From Burkholderiaceae bacterium (lineage in GTDB: Bacteria > Pseudomonadota > Gammaproteobacteria > Burkholderiales > Burkholderiaceae_E): a DNA stretch of 9,402 bases. The stretch lies in assembly GCA_019428955.1 (NCBI GenBank), contig JAHYJF010000131.1:1-9402 (forward strand), in the 5' to 3' direction. How positions within the stretch are numbered: the first letter of the stretch is position 1; every line of letters starts with the position of its first letter. The notes under the pieces are model-generated. The model was not told the origin of the DNA. It ran no database searches and saw only the letters and a list, made by a program, of their open reading frames with translations. Below are positions 7,662-9,402 of this stretch, piece after piece. Both the position numbers and the translations under genes were made by a program.

Positions 7662-7687
7662 CATTGCACGACCGGTCAAGCACAATG
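7662..7687. promoter_or_regulatory. Imperfect dyad in the phaC-phaB spacer
   Basis: CATTG (7662-7666) and CAATG (7683-7687) are inverted arms around a perfect 8-bp palindrome, GACCGGTC (7670-7677); TTGCAC and GCACAA flank the core. The symmetry is off by one base, so it is an imperfect dyad. It lies 32 bp upstream of the phaB start and 9 bp past the phaC stop. It could be an operator, for PhaR or another regulator, or an mRNA stem-loop that sets relative phaC and phaB expression. No T-tract follows, so an intrinsic terminator is unlikely. Function is inferred only from symmetry and location. Confidence 0.35.
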
Positions 7688-7696
7688 CCTCTCCGC

Positions 7697-9397
7697 TCAA
7701 TCCAGTCGTTCCTTGACGTAGCGCCCGGGAGCCGGCTCGATCGGACGATATTCTTGGTTGCCCGCCTGCCGCGGGGCCGGCACCAGATCACCACGATACT
7801 CCTCCAGCCAGGAGAACCAATCCGGCCACCAGCTGCCGGGAATCTCGCGCGCAGCCGCAAGCCACTGGTCCGGATCGGGGTAGATCCTGTCCGCCACCCA
7901 GTAATTGCGGCGCTTCTTTGCCGGCGGGTTGATGACTCCAGCCAAATGGCCGCTCGCTCCCAGCACGAAGCGCAGCTCGCCCGAAAGCAGGCCGGTAGAG
8001 GCGTAGGCCGACTTCCACGGCACGATGTGATCTTCGCGCGAGCCGTAGATATAGGACGGGACGTCGATCGCACCGAGGTCGATCGGCACTCCGGTGCACT
8101 CCAGCGCTGCGGGAATGCGTAACTCGTTCTGCAGGTAGAGGTGGCGCAGGTACCAGCAGTACATCGGACCCGGCAGATTGGTGCTGTCGGCATTCCAGTA
8201 GAGCAGGTCGAAGGCGGGCGGCTGTTCCCCCTTGAGGTAATTCTTCTCGACGTAGTTCCAGACCAGGTCGCGGGCGCGAAGCATCGAAAAGGTCGCGCCG
8301 AGGTCCTTGCCCGACATGATCCCGCCCGAGCCCATAGTGGCTTCGCGCCAGGCCACGTGCTGCTCGTCGACAAAGACGTTGACTACCCCGGGATCCTCGA
8401 AATCGAGCAAGGTCGTCAGCAGCGTCATCGACGCCACCGGGCGCTCGCCGTGCGCATCAAGCGCCGCCAGGGCGGTCGCCAGGATCGTACCGCCCACGCA
8501 GAAGCCCAGGACGTTGATCTTCTCCTGGCCGCTGATTTCGCACACCACGCGAATGGCAGCGATCGGACCCTGTACGAGGTAGTCGTCCCAGGTCAGCGTC
8601 TGCTGTGCTTCGCCGACGTTGCGCCACGACACCATGAAGACGGTATGTCCCTGAGCCACCAAACCCGCGACCACCGAATTTGCCGGCTGCAGATCGAGCA
8701 CGTAGAACTTGTTGATCGCCGGCGGAATCATCAGCATCGGCCGCGCCCCGACCTTTTCGGTGGTTGGCGAGTACTGGATGATCTGAATCAATTCATTCTC
8801 GAAGACCACCGAGCCCGCAGTCGTGGCGACGTTGCGCCCGACCTCGAACGCGCTCTGGTCACTCTGCGTAATCCGACCCCGCTGCAGGTCGCCCATGAGA
8901 TTCTCGATTCCTGCCCGCAGGCTCTCGCCGCGCGTTTCGATCATGCGCTGCTGCGCCGCCGGGTTGGTCGCCAGGAAATTTGCCGGCGACAAGGCCTCGA
9001 CCATCTGCTGGGTGGCAAAGCGCACCCGCTCGCGCGTCTTGGGGTCGCCCTCGACTGCCCGGGACATCTTGAGCAGGAATTCGGAGTTCAATTGGTAAAG
9101 TGCCGCGTTCCAGGCGTAGAAATCAGCGCCCTGCCAGCTGGGGTCCGCAAAGCGCGGGTCGTCGAGCGCCGGTTTTCCGGGAACCAGCAAGCGCTGCAAA
9201 CGCTCCAGGTATTCTCCCTGGAGTTGTGTCATACGGGCCGGGTCAAACGAGATCGGCGTCTGTCCCGGCGTCGCGCCCGACTCACCGGCCACCGACTTCT
9301 TCATCGGAGTCTGCTTCGCGGGAGTTCTCTTTGCGGCTGCTTTCTTGGCGGGCGTCTTCTTGGCCGGCGTCTTCTTGGCCGGCGCAACCTTCGCCAC
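7697..9397 (-). CDS. phaC: Class I poly(R)-hydroxyalkanoate synthase PhaC with Lys-rich N-terminal tail
   Basis: Polymerises (R)-3-hydroxyacyl-CoA (mainly hydroxybutyryl-CoA) into polyester at the granule surface. It has 566 residues from the GTG at 9395-9397. The alpha/beta-hydrolase core has the synthase lipase box GFCVGG with nucleophile C300, D456 in SREDHIVPW and H484 in GASGHLAGVINPP, a complete catalytic triad. Other family blocks are SPANFLATNP (137-146), ESAFEVGRN-like SAFEVGRNV (182-190), LDLQPANS, TWDDY, TLLTTLLDF and the C-terminus EPAPGRYVK. Length and motifs indicate class I, which needs no PhaE/PhaR-type subunit. Unusually, residues 1-35 are a basic repeat tail (PAKKT pentapeptides; 11 Lys, 1 Arg, no acidic residue). 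The start is uncertain: the frame stays open to the window edge 5 bp upstream, so the true start may lie outside. First gene of the pha cluster as seen here; its promoter lies outside. Confidence 0.95.
   Translation of the reverse strand: MAKVAPAKKTPAKKTPAKKAAAKRTPAKQTPMKKSVAGESGATPGQTPISFDPARMTQLQGEYLERLQRLLVPGKPALDDPRFADPSWQGADFYAWNAALYQLNSEFLLKMSRAVEGDPKTRERVRFATQQMVEALSPANFLATNPAAQQRMIETRGESLRAGIENLMGDLQRGRITQSDQSAFEVGRNVATTAGSVVFENELIQIIQYSPTTEKVGARPMLMIPPAINKFYVLDLQPANSVVAGLVAQGHTVFMVSWRNVGEAQQTLTWDDYLVQGPIAAIRVVCEISGQEKINVLGFCVGGTILATALAALDAHGERPVASMTLLTTLLDFEDPGVVNVFVDEQHVAWREATMGSGGIMSGKDLGATFSMLRARDLVWNYVEKNYLKGEQPPAFDLLYWNADSTNLPGPMYCWYLRHLYLQNELRIPAALECTGVPIDLGAIDVPSYIYGSREDHIVPWKSAYASTGLLSGELRFVLGASGHLAGVINPPAKKRRNYWVADRIYPDPDQWLAAAREIPGSWWPDWFSWLEEYRGDLVPAPRQAGNQEYRPIEPAPGRYVKERLD
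9308..9382 (-). repeat. 15-bp tandem repeat encoding PAKKT-type pentapeptides in PhaC
   Basis: Five in-frame 15-bp units encode residues 6-30 of PhaC: PAKKT, PAKKT, PAKKA, AAKRT and PAKQT; a degenerate sixth (PMKKS) follows at 9293-9307. The two units nearest the window edge (9353-9382) are identical in DNA and the others have diverged, as expected when a coding repeat grows by slippage or unequal exchange and then drifts. Copy number may vary between strains. The array could continue past the window edge, since the last visible codons (MAKVA) are also Lys/Ala-rich. Confidence 0.8.
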
Positions 9398-9402
9398 CGG
9401 TT

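Noticed and set aside
6881..8122. 413-codon open frame on the plus strand opposite phaB and phaC
   Set aside because: It shows no known motif, crosses the phaC-phaB boundary and lies opposite conserved coding sequence.
1..9402. Mobile element, CRISPR array, toxin-antitoxin or defence system
   Set aside because: No transposase, integrase, spaced repeats or small paired genes were found. All the space is taken by seven conserved housekeeping and PHA genes with short spacers.

Overview
The window is a GC-rich bacterial chromosome segment that is almost entirely coding. It holds two gene blocks that converge near position 4920. The proteins most closely resemble Betaproteobacteria as I remember them: PhaB, PhaC and PhaR read very close to their Cupriavidus/Ralstonia counterparts, and Mfd and SerB look proteobacterial. 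The combination of a pha cluster followed by rimO, next to serB-mfd-ispD, also recalls betaproteobacterial gene order. The lineage is an inference from memory, not from a search.

Left block (1-4915): a divergent pair reads outward from a short spacer at 481-550. To the left on the minus strand is ispD (isoprenoid precursor synthesis), cut by the window edge. To the right on the plus strand are mfd (transcription-repair coupling factor) and, 24 bp after it, serB (phosphoserine phosphatase, last step of serine synthesis). mfd and serB are probably co-transcribed.

Right block (4925-9402), all on the minus strand and read right to left: phaC (class I polyhydroxyalkanoate synthase, possibly cut at its N-terminus), phaB (acetoacetyl-CoA reductase), phaR (PHA-responsive repressor) and rimO (ribosomal protein S12 methylthiotransferase). 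Spacers are 66, 45 and 6 bp, so one operon is likely. PhaB makes (R)-3-hydroxybutyryl-CoA, PhaC polymerises it into granules, and PhaR senses granules and controls the cluster. The thiolase gene phaA, usual between phaC and phaB, is absent here. serB and rimO converge with only 9 bp between their stop codons, and a perfect 6-bp-stem hairpin spans both stops.

This is mostly ordinary conserved chromosome. I see no mobile element, CRISPR array, tRNA, rRNA or defence system. The most unusual item is the N-terminus of the PHA synthase: a lysine-rich tail of pentapeptide repeats (PAKKT type), encoded by a 15-bp tandem repeat. It looks like the DNA-binding tails of PhaF/PhaM-type granule proteins. 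Smaller points are the dyad-symmetric sequences in the pha spacers and the hairpin shared by the two convergent stop codons.
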